A stretch of DNA of 48,644 nucleotides from a virus: positions 1-48,644 of the IMG/VR virus record IMGVR_UViG_3300030117_005760; one strand, written 5' to 3'. Shown here piece after piece: positions 1 to 7,444 of the stretch; the first letter of the stretch is position 1; the number at the start of each line of letters is the position of its first letter. The notes below the pieces were generated by a model that saw nothing but the letters and a program-made list of their open reading frames with translations, made no database searches and was not told the origin of the DNA. The translations under genes and the position numbers were made by a program.

Positions 1-630
1 GAGTCTGAGGGAGCCGTTTACGGTTTTGCTTTTGAAACCAATGACGATCTTGACGAAGTTGAATTGTATGATGCTCACGTTGGAGCAGACTTCGGTATGT
101 TTGATGTTACAGTTGGTTACTTCAAGCGTCATTTCTCTCACGAAATGACAACCACCAAGGGAGGTTACGGTCTTGGTTTGACCAAATCTTCCACAAGCGG
201 ACTTATCGAAAGTCGTGCTGGTGGTGCATCATTCGGATTTGATGTAGGTGAAGTTTCCTTTGATTTCGACATCGTTGGAGATGATGTTTTTGATGGCGAC
301 ACCGTGACCTACGGTGGTCGTGTGGAACTTGGAGCGTTGGGCTTCGGGTTTGTCGGCGAAGAAATGGATCTGTGGACTGTAGACATCTCTGATGGATACA
401 ACTACATTTCCTACACCGACAACAACGGCGATTGGACTGCCGTTGGTCAAAGCGTTTTGTTTACCGTAGAGGATACATTCTCTGGATACGGTCGGGTTGA
501 GTATGATCACCTTGATGAAACCACATTTGCCGTTGGTGGAGTATGTGAGTTCCAAGAAGGTGTCTCGGCTCTGGTTGAGTATGATGATCGGGACGAAGGT
601 ATTCGTGCTGGTTTGAGATTCACTTTCTAA
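1..630 (+). CDS. C-terminal part of outer-membrane beta-barrel-like protein
   Basis: The frame is open from the first base, so the gene starts outside the window; about 209 residues are visible. The protein shows alternating polar and hydrophobic residues in strand-sized stretches separated by Gly/Asp-rich turns, and it ends in RAGLRFTF. A terminal aromatic residue of this kind is the usual outer-membrane assembly signal of porin-type barrels. I infer a porin- or OmpA-like barrel in the outer membrane of the infected cell. A terminator follows directly, so it ends its transcription unit. A virion fibre with beta structure is the main alternative. No specific family was recognised. Confidence 0.5.
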   Translation, partial: ESEGAVYGFAFETNDDLDEVELYDAHVGADFGMFDVTVGYFKRHFSHEMTTTKGGYGLGLTKSSTSGLIESRAGGASFGFDVGEVSFDFDIVGDDVFDGDTVTYGGRVELGALGFGFVGEEMDLWTVDISDGYNYISYTDNNGDWTAVGQSVLFTVEDTFSGYGRVEYDHLDETTFAVGGVCEFQEGVSALVEYDDRDEGIRAGLRFTF

Positions 631-653
631 TGAGTGACAAAACACCAACAAAG

Positions 654-684
654 GCAACCCGTCGAAAGGCGGGTTGCTTTTTTT
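654..684 (+). terminator. Rho-independent terminator after the barrel gene
   Basis: Ten-base-pair stem (654-663 with 668-677, one G-U pair) closed by a GAAA tetraloop and followed by seven T residues (678-684). It lies 23 bases after the stop codon of the upstream gene. Confidence 0.9.
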
Positions 685-768
685 ATACAACTTAATAAAA
701 CTATAACAGAATATTTACTAAACTATAATTGATGTGAACATAATTATTTTTGATTCAGGGAGTATACT

Positions 769-1713
769 ATGAGTGATATTACGATTTGGATGTGGACTGG
801 GTTTCTTCTCGCTGCTTATAGCGTCATCGCAAACGATTCAATTCAGACGCTCGGAACTTGGATTGCGAGCAATAGAAAAATAAACTGGAAGATTATGTGG
901 GGGTATGCCTCTGCGGTTCTTCTCTTCGCAGTTTGGTATGGATGGTGGGCATACGATGGTGATATCTCATACGGCAGACTCAACAAGATTCCGTTTGAGG
1001 GAGTAGAGTGGTATCAAGCACTCGCACCCGCAGTCCTATTGTTACTCACTCGTTTCGGCATCCCCGTGTCAACTTCATTCCTTGTGCTTTCCGCATTCGC
1101 ATCAACTCTTGTTTTACAAAAAGTTTTGATGAAGTCGATGCTAGGATATGCCGTCGCTGGCGTTGCTGCCTATCTGATCTGGTTTGCCCTGACCCGTGTG
1201 ATTGATGAGGGTAAGTCGATCAAGGACTCACACAAGAAGTGGTGGTCGATTGGACAGTGGATCACGACAGGCTTCCTGTGGTGGACTTGGTTGAGTCACG
1301 ATATGGCAAACATCGCCGTGTTTATGCCGAGACAGATTCCAGTAGAGGTTATGGTAATCATCTCCACCGTGTTCGTCGCTGGTCTTGCGTGGATGCTGCA
1401 AAAGCGTGGTGGCAAGATTCAGGAAATCGTCATACAAAAAAGAAATACAAAGTATGTTCGCTCGGCAACGCTGATTGATCTTTTCTACTTTATCGTTCTT
1501 TACATCTTCAAAGAAATGAACGACATTCCAATGTCAACGACTTGGGTATTTGTTGGGCTTCTTACTGGACGGGAACTTGCGATTGCATCGTTCCGACAAA
1601 AGGACAGCATAAAGAAAGTGTTCCCGATGGTCAGCCGAGACTTCCTGAAACTGATGGTTGGTCTTGCGGCATCCGTGGTGATTGTGCTTCTGGTTCAATA
1701 CGCTAAGAGTTAA
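769..1713 (+). CDS. PiT-family (PHO4-like) inorganic phosphate permease
   Basis: A polytopic membrane protein of 314 residues with about eight hydrophobic segments. The PiT family has two inverted half-repeats carrying a G-A/G-N-D motif and a P-x-S-T-T/S motif. Here ANDSIQTLGTW (from residue 21) and GIPVSTSF fit the first half, and SHDMANIAVFM and IPMSTTWVF fit the second. The likely role is uptake of phosphate, or a related anion, across the inner membrane of the infected cell, an auxiliary metabolic function for phosphorus-poor seawater. Length is short for the family (usually above 400), mainly because loops are compact. The start has a good ribosome site (GGGAG). A different ion transporter with the same fold is possible. 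Confidence 0.72.
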   Translation: MSDITIWMWTGFLLAAYSVIANDSIQTLGTWIASNRKINWKIMWGYASAVLLFAVWYGWWAYDGDISYGRLNKIPFEGVEWYQALAPAVLLLLTRFGIPVSTSFLVLSAFASTLVLQKVLMKSMLGYAVAGVAAYLIWFALTRVIDEGKSIKDSHKKWWSIGQWITTGFLWWTWLSHDMANIAVFMPRQIPVEVMVIISTVFVAGLAWMLQKRGGKIQEIVIQKRNTKYVRSATLIDLFYFIVLYIFKEMNDIPMSTTWVFVGLLTGRELAIASFRQKDSIKKVFPMVSRDFLKLMVGLAASVVIVLLVQYAKS

Positions 1714-1733
1714 AATTAAACCTAAATAGATGT

Positions 1734-2024
1734 ATGGGATTTAATAGAGAACTTATCGACGAGGAATTTGAAGAATTACTCAAACAAGACACATTTAGTG
1801 ACGATTTTGATTTTGGATTTGCCGATGAAGTAGAGGTTTCCGAAGCGTCCGGTGCGACAGATGATCTTAAAGATCAGATGGGAAAACTTGAAAAGTTAAT
1901 CTTGCCAATTCTTTACAATCTTAAAAAGAATCCAGAAAAAGATTACATTGTTTGGGACGGTGCAAAAAGAGCGGCTGCTTGTGAAGCACAGATTCAAAGA
2001 ATCCTTGAAATCACAAGACTTTAA
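1734..2024 (+). CDS. Small conserved T4-like phage protein, function unknown
   Basis: A 96-residue acidic protein. The second half (LPILYNLKKNPEKDYIVWDG) resembles a small protein that I recall as recurrent in cyanophage and other marine T4-like genomes; no function is known to me. The N-terminal 40 residues are Asp/Glu-rich and probably disordered. It starts 20 bases after the permease gene, with a CCTAAATA late-promoter-like box just upstream and no clear Shine-Dalgarno sequence. Confidence 0.7.
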   Translation: MGFNRELIDEEFEELLKQDTFSDDFDFGFADEVEVSEASGATDDLKDQMGKLEKLILPILYNLKKNPEKDYIVWDGAKRAAACEAQIQRILEITRL

Positions 2025-2031
2025 ATTACAG

Positions 2032-2039
2032 TATAAATA
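2032..2039 (+). promoter_or_regulatory. T4-type late promoter (TATAAATA)
   Basis: An exact match to the T4 late promoter box TATAAATA in the gap before the 2063 gene, 23 bases upstream of its ATG and with a strong GGAGG ribosome site in between. T4 late promoters need only this -10 element. Confidence 0.65.
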
Positions 2040-2062
2040 CTCATACAACGGAGGTTATTGTT

Positions 2063-2554
2063 ATGAACATTTCTTGGATGCCAAATGTATTGAAAAAACG
2101 TCTTGCCGGAAAGGGTGCAGGCGATCTTGTTAAAGAGTCAATCGATACTGTAAGTGGTGGAAAAATCAAACAATGCGGTGCTTGTAAAAAGCGTCAGCAA
2201 CTTCTAAATGATCTTCTTTCGTTTGAAGATAAGAAGACTTTAGAGAGAGCCGCACAAATTCAGGCGGAAGCCCAGAAAAAACTTGCAGAGCAAACTTCTG
2301 ATAACAAAGAGTTGTCGGAGAATCCGAAAGTTTCCGAAGCAAAAAAACCATCATCGAATCCTTTTTACGCGAACCCAAATATTAAAGTTATCGATGGAGA
2401 GTTTTCACACAAATCCCTTTACGGTGAAATTTTGAATATGGATGTTCCCATATACAGATATCAGTCCATCGACAACAAGTTGACGAAGGTGATTGAGTTG
2501 CTTACGGAGATTGCAGAAAGTGAACGAAAACGAGATTCTGATAGCAGGGATTGA
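2063..2554 (+). CDS. Unrecognised phage protein with one CxxC pair
   Basis: 163 residues starting from a strong ribosome site (GGAGG, 10 bases before the ATG). The N-terminal part is basic and holds a CGAC (C-x-x-C) motif. Residues about 50-85 are Ala/Glu/Lys/Gln-rich and probably form a helix or coiled coil, and the C-terminal third looks folded (IYRYQSIDNKLTKVIELL). Its 3' end overlaps the start of the RuvC-like gene by 35 bases, implying coupled translation. With only two cysteines visible a full zinc site would need a dimer. Function unknown. Confidence 0.7.
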   Translation: MNISWMPNVLKKRLAGKGAGDLVKESIDTVSGGKIKQCGACKKRQQLLNDLLSFEDKKTLERAAQIQAEAQKKLAEQTSDNKELSENPKVSEAKKPSSNPFYANPNIKVIDGEFSHKSLYGEILNMDVPIYRYQSIDNKLTKVIELLTEIAESERKRDSDSRD

Positions 2555-3116
2555 TTACTCCCTGAACGGTCCCTGCATCTGCGTTTTTCGTGGAAAAACA
2601 TATGATACGCCGTTTGGAATTAAAGACTGCTACTTTTACTTTTTGACAAATACAAAGTCTCTTGCAAAAACTTTTGATTATCAATTCATCGGAACAAACT
2701 TTGATGATTACTCACACGATTGTCAGAGGTATGAAAGCATTGCAGACTGGGCATTGGAAAAAGTAGAAGGATCTGTTCTGGTGGGTCTTGAAGGATATGC
2801 CTTCGGTGCATCCGGTCGAGCAATATTTCAGATTGCAGAAAACTGTGGTCTGTTGAAATATAAACTTTATCAAAACCGTCTTCCGGTCGAAGTCATTCCT
2901 CCAACAAGTGTAAAAAAATTAGCCACCGGAAAGGGCAACGCGACAAAAGAAAAAATGGTAAAGCAGTTTCAGACCGACACAAAGATCAATTTACAAAAAA
3001 TGATAACACCCAATCGTTCAAGTCTTGGGAGTCCGGTCACTGATATTGTCGATGCCTACTACATCTGCAAAATGGCTTACGAGTCCTATCAGAAATCTCG
3101 TGCCTTATCTAAATGA
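2520..3116 (+). CDS. RuvC-like Holliday-junction resolvase
   Basis: RNase-H-fold nuclease resembling RuvC. The expected acidic residues are in order: Asp in GIDYSLNGP (residue 12), Glu in GLEGYAFGASG, and the final Asp in TDIVDAYYI; PPTSVKKLATGKGNATKEKM supplies the basic helix region. RuvC cuts four-way junctions, which phages need to resolve branched DNA before packaging; T4 itself uses the unrelated endonuclease VII. I chose the GTG at 2520 because an upstream GGAG is well placed and the protein then begins just before strand one; a TTG at 2493 is possible. The 3' end overlaps, tail to tail, the extended reading frame of the lipoprotein gene. Confidence 0.82.
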   Translation: MNENEILIAGIDYSLNGPCICVFRGKTYDTPFGIKDCYFYFLTNTKSLAKTFDYQFIGTNFDDYSHDCQRYESIADWALEKVEGSVLVGLEGYAFGASGRAIFQIAENCGLLKYKLYQNRLPVEVIPPTSVKKLATGKGNATKEKMVKQFQTDTKINLQKMITPNRSSLGSPVTDIVDAYYICKMAYESYQKSRALSK

Positions 3117-3208
3117 TTTTTTAAAGAATTCGTACCAAACAAGATAACCCGCGATCAATACCGCAATAATCCATCCAAATATAACCACGGGTCCAAAACT
3201 TTTTTTGA
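3105..3208 (-). other. Possible -1 frameshift site and transmembrane extension of the lipoprotein gene
   Basis: The reverse strand reads TCA AAA AAA GTT at 3208-3197, so the heptamer A AAA AAA fits the X XXY YYZ slippery pattern. In the zero frame translation stops at 3155. Slipping back one base continues to a stop at 3105 and adds about 31 residues with a clear hydrophobic helix (PVVIFGWIIAVLIAGYLVW) followed by a basic end (FFKKSFR). The combined product, lipobox at one end and TM helix at the other, is the layout of a unimolecular spanin. A one-base error in the A7 run would give the same picture. Confidence 0.6.
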
Positions 3209-3409
3209 GGATTCAATCTCCTCATAGGTTTGCAATCCCAAGTTATCACCAGCACCAAGAATCGTATTGACATTTTTTGCTGGTGCAGAAGCCGAATCTA
3301 AGGTTTCAATAATTTGTGGTTGACCATCGATTCCAATATCAACATATGGCTGCTTGGCAGTCTTAACGCTTGCACAACCCACTAATAACATAATCAAAAG
3401 GTATCTCAT
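3155..3409 (-). CDS. Small lipoprotein, probable spanin (zero-frame product)
   Basis: 84 residues beginning with a signal sequence and lipobox (LLVGC, lipidated Cys at residue 12), then a Pro/Ala-containing stretch of about 70 residues. It starts with an ATGA overlap on the upstream membrane-protein gene, and a 3TM holin-like gene precedes that, which is a typical holin-spanin order. Outer-membrane-anchored spanins help break the last envelope barrier at lysis. The zero-frame C-terminus (LDPWLYLDGLLRY) looks unnatural, and a -1 frameshift at the A7 run would replace it with a TM helix. Confidence in the lipoprotein is high, in the spanin role moderate. Confidence 0.7.
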   Translation of the reverse strand: MRYLLIMLLVGCASVKTAKQPYVDIGIDGQPQIIETLDSASAPAKNVNTILGAGDNLGLQTYEEIESSKKVLDPWLYLDGLLRY

Positions 3410-3690
3410 CGGGGAACTCTCTCCTTTGGTGTTTCCGTTCGCTCTTTTTGTTCACGAAGTTTTTGTTGTCGCTTCTCTCTTTTTTCAAAGAAAGGCTGAT
3501 CTCTTTTTTCTGGTGTTTTGCGATAGCGAGGATGAACAGATTCTTCTGCCTTCTTCATCATCCTATCGTGAAAGCGGTGTTGAACTTTTGTGAGGGCATA
3601 CTTATAGCCTCCAGCAAAACCAATCACAACACCCAAGATAAAGATGCAAATTCTTTTTAATACAATACATTCGTGTTTACATTCAGCCAT
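3406..3690 (-). CDS. Small TM protein with a very basic tail, in lysis cassette
   Basis: 94 residues: a short N-terminus with two Cys, one TM helix (about residues 13-31, GVVIGFAGGYKYAL), then about 60 residues dominated by Lys, Arg and Glu, predicted to be helical or disordered. The architecture resembles an inner-membrane spanin subunit, but these are usually periplasmic coiled coils and this tail is unusually rich in Arg, Lys and Pro. It directly follows the holin-like gene and overlaps the lipoprotein gene by ATGA. The ribosome site GAGAGG supports the start. Confidence 0.6.
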   Translation of the reverse strand: MAECKHECIVLKRICIFILGVVIGFAGGYKYALTKVQHRFHDRMMKKAEESVHPRYRKTPEKRDQPFFEKREKRQQKLREQKERTETPKERVPR

Positions 3691-4137
3691 TTATTTTCCT
3701 CTCACGGCAGTGCCAAAGTAGAATCCTACAATAGTAACAAGGATTTGTCTATTCTCTTCTGTATACAAATATCCCTCCACTGGGGTATACGTTCTTACGC
3801 TCTCTGTGCCAAACAGACCTAACAAGTCCCAAGGCTTGTAGACGGTAGATTCGTGTTCCACGACGGTGGTGACACCATCACTGTATGCGATGATAAATGG
3901 TGCGATGATTGTTCCAAACATAATGCAAAGAACAATGAATCGACGAACCAGTTTACCTGCGTCGATTCCGACTCGTTTAACGGCAGCATCGGCGTGTTCG
4001 TTTTCCTTTTCGGCAACTCCCATTGCCATCTTGAATCGCTCTTGGTCTTGCGCACGACGTTCAGCCATTGCTTTAAACAAGAAACCAGTTGCAGAACCAG
4101 TCAATAGTGATAAAAAGTCAGGTGATAAAAAATCCAT
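3691..4137 (-). CDS. Holin-like membrane protein with three hydrophobic segments
   Basis: 148 residues. Hydrophobic stretches lie near the N-terminus (FLSLLTGSATGFLFKAM), in the middle (FIVLCIMFGTIIAPFIIAY) and at the C-terminus (ILVTIVGFYFGTAV), with a charged region between the first two. This matches the general plan of the 3TM holin family known from gene transfer agents and marine phages. Its place at the head of a small cassette with a TM protein and a lipoprotein supports a role in making the inner-membrane lesion at lysis. The start has an AAGGAG site. Confidence 0.55.
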   Translation of the reverse strand: MDFLSPDFLSLLTGSATGFLFKAMAERRAQDQERFKMAMGVAEKENEHADAAVKRVGIDAGKLVRRFIVLCIMFGTIIAPFIIAYSDGVTTVVEHESTVYKPWDLLGLFGTESVRTYTPVEGYLYTEENRQILVTIVGFYFGTAVRGK

Positions 4138-4146
4138 ATTTTCTCC

Positions 4147-5262
4147 TTATGGGTTCTCCGGTGTTGGTAATTGTGTGATTTGATATGGGTCTTGTGCGAT
4201 GGGAGTCTCTTCTGGTGGTGTGGGAACTTGACCGTAGTTGGGGTCAAAACCGAAACCGTATATTAACACTAAGTATCCAAGAGGACTGTTTTGAAAACCG
4301 TCTGGTAAATTATATGGTCCCTCTGTTGCATCACCAGTCAAGAACAATGTTTGAATAAATTGATTCAATCCATCATAACCCTGTAGTGCATTTACCTCTT
4401 CAAATGGTCGATTTAAAAGATAATCACTATCAAATTCCCCACTATAATCTGACAAAAGATTATAATATCTGAGTATTACGTCAATCGCATATTGAAAAAT
4501 TAGAAAACTTCCGGTTCCAATTCCGATAGCACCCGGTCCATAACCTGAGTGGAACAAACCGTCATTTGCGTAATTCATTTGCATAAGCCATTCATAAAAT
4601 TCAGGAAAATATTGTTGAAGAAGTTCAGCGGGAACTGCTCCATATGTGTCATTTTCAGGATTCCCTGCCCACGGAATTCCAAAAGATCGCCACCCCCGCA
4701 TTGTTTTAATAATATTAAGATAATCCCCCACACTACCAGTCCATTCATAAAGTCCATTTTCTAACCCGCCATAATCTGGTTTTCCGTTGTTTGGGGGTAA
4801 TTGGGAATCTGGTTGAAAGAAAAGTTCTCCATCATAGTTTGATGAGAAAAACCAACTAGAAGGATCCGGAAGGTCTACGCCATATTCTTGGTTAAATGAT
4901 TCCCAATTCTCACGATACCAACTCGCAGAAGGTAATCCACTTGGTGGACCGTCTCCACCCGGAGGAAACAAGTCATCCATAATTTCAAACATTCTTGTCA
5001 CCAAAGTCATATCATTGTAGCCAATGATGCCATCACCATTGTAGTCAAACATATCTAAGAGGGGTTGTGGAGCATTAGTCATTGGAAACATCGGATAAGA
5101 TTCTTCGCCACTAACTCCACCAATATTCTGGTTTCGGAACATCAAGGGTAAAACTCCTTGATAAGACACTAAATTATAAAGCATAAATTGTCTAAAGAAA
5201 AAATAATCAGAGACTCCGGGTGGATTAACTTCCTCTTTTAAATATTTCTTAAAACTCTTCAT
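4147..5262 (-). CDS. Tagged EF-hand/dockerin-like protein, family member A
   Basis: 371 residues. It begins with the tag MKSFKKYLKEE, which resembles T4 capsid-targeting peptides and holds an LKE site. At about residues 65-90 comes the family core: QPLLDMFDYNGDGIIGYND, a calcium-loop pattern DxNxDGxIxxxD, then a W-x-E-N-W-E segment and LPDPSSWFF. The rest is Asn/Asp/Tyr/Gly-rich, ending in a Pro-rich tail shared with the next gene. Start and stop overlap as TGATG, so translation is coupled with the preceding gene. I infer a capsid-internal or virion-associated calcium-binding protein. A start at 5397 in the same frame was rejected because it lies in the neighbour's tail. Confidence 0.8.
   Translation of the reverse strand: MKSFKKYLKEEVNPPGVSDYFFFRQFMLYNLVSYQGVLPLMFRNQNIGGVSGEESYPMFPMTNAPQPLLDMFDYNGDGIIGYNDMTLVTRMFEIMDDLFPPGGDGPPSGLPSASWYRENWESFNQEYGVDLPDPSSWFFSSNYDGELFFQPDSQLPPNNGKPDYGGLENGLYEWTGSVGDYLNIIKTMRGWRSFGIPWAGNPENDTYGAVPAELLQQYFPEFYEWLMQMNYANDGLFHSGYGPGAIGIGTGSFLIFQYAIDVILRYYNLLSDYSGEFDSDYLLNRPFEEVNALQGYDGLNQFIQTLFLTGDATEGPYNLPDGFQNSPLGYLVLIYGFGFDPNYGQVPTPPEETPIAQDPYQITQLPTPENP
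4151..4240. repeat. 90-bp tail repeat, copy 1
   Basis: This segment, which encodes the C-terminus of family member A, matches 5266-5355 (the C-terminus of member B) at 85 of 90 bases, by my count. Both give the same peptide tail (QVPTPPEETPIAQDPYQITQ then LPTPENP). It indicates a recent tandem duplication or gene conversion. Confidence 0.9.
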
Positions 5263-7067
5263 CACGGGTTCTCTGGTGTTGGTAGTTGTGTAATTTGATA
5301 TGGGTCTTGTGCGATGGGAGTCTCTTCGGGTGGTGTGGGGACTTGACCGTAGTTGGGATCTGGAGGGAAGAAGTAAAGGTAAAGTTCCCGGAACCATTCA
5401 TACTGAAAAATATCATCAGGAACACCAAACTGATTTGTGCTTCCAGATTCAGATGTCAAAATTAGACTTTGCAAAAATCTATTTGCTCCATCAAATCCCC
5501 GAAGAGCGTCTAAGTCATTGAATGATAAACTGTTTGCAAAATCTCTAAAGCCCATCCCGTCTGGAATTTGTCCTTGGAAGTAGGCAATAGTTCCGATGGC
5601 ATCTCTGAGTGCAAATAGGATGTAGGTATCGTTTCTCGGAAAAACAGTACCCAAACCTAAACTCAATATCCCATCTCCATCATAATCTAAATTAGTAACA
5701 AGGAATTCATAAAAATCCGGAAGATATTGTTTAATGAATTCTAGGTCAGGAAGATACCCATTATATGATCCAACGCCATCGCCGTCTGCGGGACCGCTCC
5801 CAAAGCCGTTGTGTAGGGATAAAGAAATCCAATCATCAACGGTTCCCTGCCATTCGTAAAGTCCGTTTTCATATCCTCCATAACCATCTGGTCCCCCATT
5901 TCCCCCCGGAGGAAGTTGTGAATCTGGCTGGAAGAATAAATTTCCAAAGTAATCTGTTGCAAAGAACCAACTGGATGGATCAGGAAGTTCCAATCCAAAT
6001 TCTTGGTTGTAGGATTCCCAGTTCTCAAGATACCAAGCGGCGGTAGGAAGTTCATCTGGTAATCCATTTTGTTCAAAATATGGTTCTAATTGTGAAAAAA
6101 TTTCTCTAACAATGGTTGTATCATTATAACCAATAATCCCATCACCATTGTAGTCAAACAAATCTAGGAGAGGTTGTGGGGCATTAGCCATTGGGAACAG
6201 ATAACGCCCCGCAGTGGCATCGCTTTCGGGACCAAAACCTCTGGGTCTATAAAGAAGTGGAAACTCCACACCGGGCGCGCCTTCCAACAATGAACCCACA
6301 AACTGCATAAACTGTTGATAGACACTGTTATTGACACCTTCGGTGAGGTACGTTTCTTCTTTCAACTTGTTTCGATTGTGTCTGAGTCGTGAATCGTTTG
6401 TCTTACGTCGAAGAATCGCTTTCTCTCCAGATTCAGTATCCCGAATCACTACAGGACTTGTAGGATTTCTCAAAGAAAAGGATCGAATCTGATCGATCAC
6501 AGGACCGTCTTCTTCTTCCTCAATAAACTGTGACCAATGAGAATATCTCTCTTTGCCCTCTTTCATTCGTCTGAACATATCGGGCGTGAGGTCAAAAGTT
6601 CTTCCGTTGAATTTATCGAGTTCTCTCTTGTTTCGTTTCTTGCCAAGTCTTTTATCCATACCTGCGACGGTATCAAAAGAACCACTGGTGTTTGTAAAAC
6701 CAGCAGGACCGGGAACAGGAGCAACATTGGCTTCTTCGTAGATTACCTTGAAGCCTCTTTGCACATAATCGTTTGTTTTGGTTTTGTCGATGACCTCGGC
6801 TTTCTTTGTGTCTGGATTGTAGACAACAGCCTCGTCGGGGGTTTTAGTTTTTTTCAGGGCAAGAACTTTAGAACGAATCGCAGGATCAATATTCAATTCA
6901 TAACTGATTGTCTCTGGAGAGTCAACAGACTGAGAATACATCTTTGGAATTGGTGCTAAGTTGGAACCGGGATAATTATTAGAAAACTCCTCGCTGGTCA
7001 TATCGACGTTGCGAACGTTTTCTAATGCTCTAAGTTTTTCGATTAAATTCTCAAAGTGAATCATCAT
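5262..7067 (-). CDS. Two-part virion-type protein with EF-hand/dockerin-like C-terminal half, member B
   Basis: 601 residues. The first 250 or so are highly charged and include an internal tag-like stretch (HWSQFIEEEEDGP) and YLTEGVNNS, which contains LTE, a possible T4-type protease site. From about residue 250 the protein is closely related to member A: LLDLFDYNGDGIIGYND, W-x-E-N-W-E, LPDPSSWFF and the shared Pro-rich tail; a second calcium loop (DYDGDGILSLGLG) lies further on. It looks like a fusion of a separate head domain to the EF-hand family domain. The ATG is preceded by GAGAGG and overlaps the upstream stop (ATGA). Confidence 0.78.
   Translation of the reverse strand: MMIHFENLIEKLRALENVRNVDMTSEEFSNNYPGSNLAPIPKMYSQSVDSPETISYELNIDPAIRSKVLALKKTKTPDEAVVYNPDTKKAEVIDKTKTNDYVQRGFKVIYEEANVAPVPGPAGFTNTSGSFDTVAGMDKRLGKKRNKRELDKFNGRTFDLTPDMFRRMKEGKERYSHWSQFIEEEEDGPVIDQIRSFSLRNPTSPVVIRDTESGEKAILRRKTNDSRLRHNRNKLKEETYLTEGVNNSVYQQFMQFVGSLLEGAPGVEFPLLYRPRGFGPESDATAGRYLFPMANAPQPLLDLFDYNGDGIIGYNDTTIVREIFSQLEPYFEQNGLPDELPTAAWYLENWESYNQEFGLELPDPSSWFFATDYFGNLFFQPDSQLPPGGNGGPDGYGGYENGLYEWQGTVDDWISLSLHNGFGSGPADGDGVGSYNGYLPDLEFIKQYLPDFYEFLVTNLDYDGDGILSLGLGTVFPRNDTYILFALRDAIGTIAYFQGQIPDGMGFRDFANSLSFNDLDALRGFDGANRFLQSLILTSESGSTNQFGVPDDIFQYEWFRELYLYFFPPDPNYGQVPTPPEETPIAQDPYQITQLPTPENP
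5266..5355. repeat. 90-bp tail repeat, copy 2
   Basis: Partner of the repeat at 4151-4240 (85 of 90 bases identical by my count), encoding the C-terminal tail of member B. Same orientation, offset 1115 bases. Confidence 0.9.
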
Positions 7068-7444
7068 AGACCTCTCAGTGTATTTATGATTTTATTGTCC
7101 AACGGTATACGAGTTATGTCCAAACCGTCTACCTTGTCTTCGGGACAATAATTTAAATACACCAAGAAAGTTTTAAGGAAAGTATGATGTTTTTCTTCGA
7201 TGCGATTGAACAACAATTTGTTCGCCGCAGGGATTCCAAAGACATTAAAAAATGTAATGATATGATTAAGAATCAAACGCTCTTTGAGATTCCCGTTTGA
7301 TTCGTACCGATTGAAGAGTCTTTTGATGTATTTGATTCGATTGAAATCATCATTAAACTCCTCGATACCTTTACAGGCGGGATTATCATAGTGTTTCATA
7401 GCAAAAAGGACGATGTTCTCGTCGTTCAATTTATCAAAGTTCAT
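7064..7444 (-). CDS. Conserved small T4-like phage protein
   Basis: 126 residues. The pattern MNFDKLNDENIVLFAMKHYD followed by KERLILNHIITFFNVFG recalls a small all-helical protein that I remember as widely conserved in marine T4-like phages, where it sits among structural genes and has no assigned function. The N-terminus LNDE could be a variant of the tag, but the rest looks like a compact globular domain. It overlaps both neighbours by a few bases (TGATG-type coupling), so it belongs to the tagged-protein operon. Confidence 0.72.
   Translation of the reverse strand: MNFDKLNDENIVLFAMKHYDNPACKGIEEFNDDFNRIKYIKRLFNRYESNGNLKERLILNHIITFFNVFGIPAANKLLFNRIEEKHHTFLKTFLVYLNYCPEDKVDGLDITRIPLDNKIINTLRGL
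7081..7088 (-). promoter_or_regulatory. Possible late promoter box (CATAAATA)
   Basis: Reverse-strand CATAAATA, a one-base variant of the T4 late box, 13 bases before the ATG of the 5262-7067 gene. It lies inside the 3' end of the upstream gene, and its closeness to the ribosome site weakens the call. Confidence 0.3.

Noticed and set aside
5263-5397. Upstream extension of the 4147 gene
   Set aside because: The extension runs through the tail of the neighbouring gene in another frame; the tag start MKSF at 5262 has the TGATG overlap.
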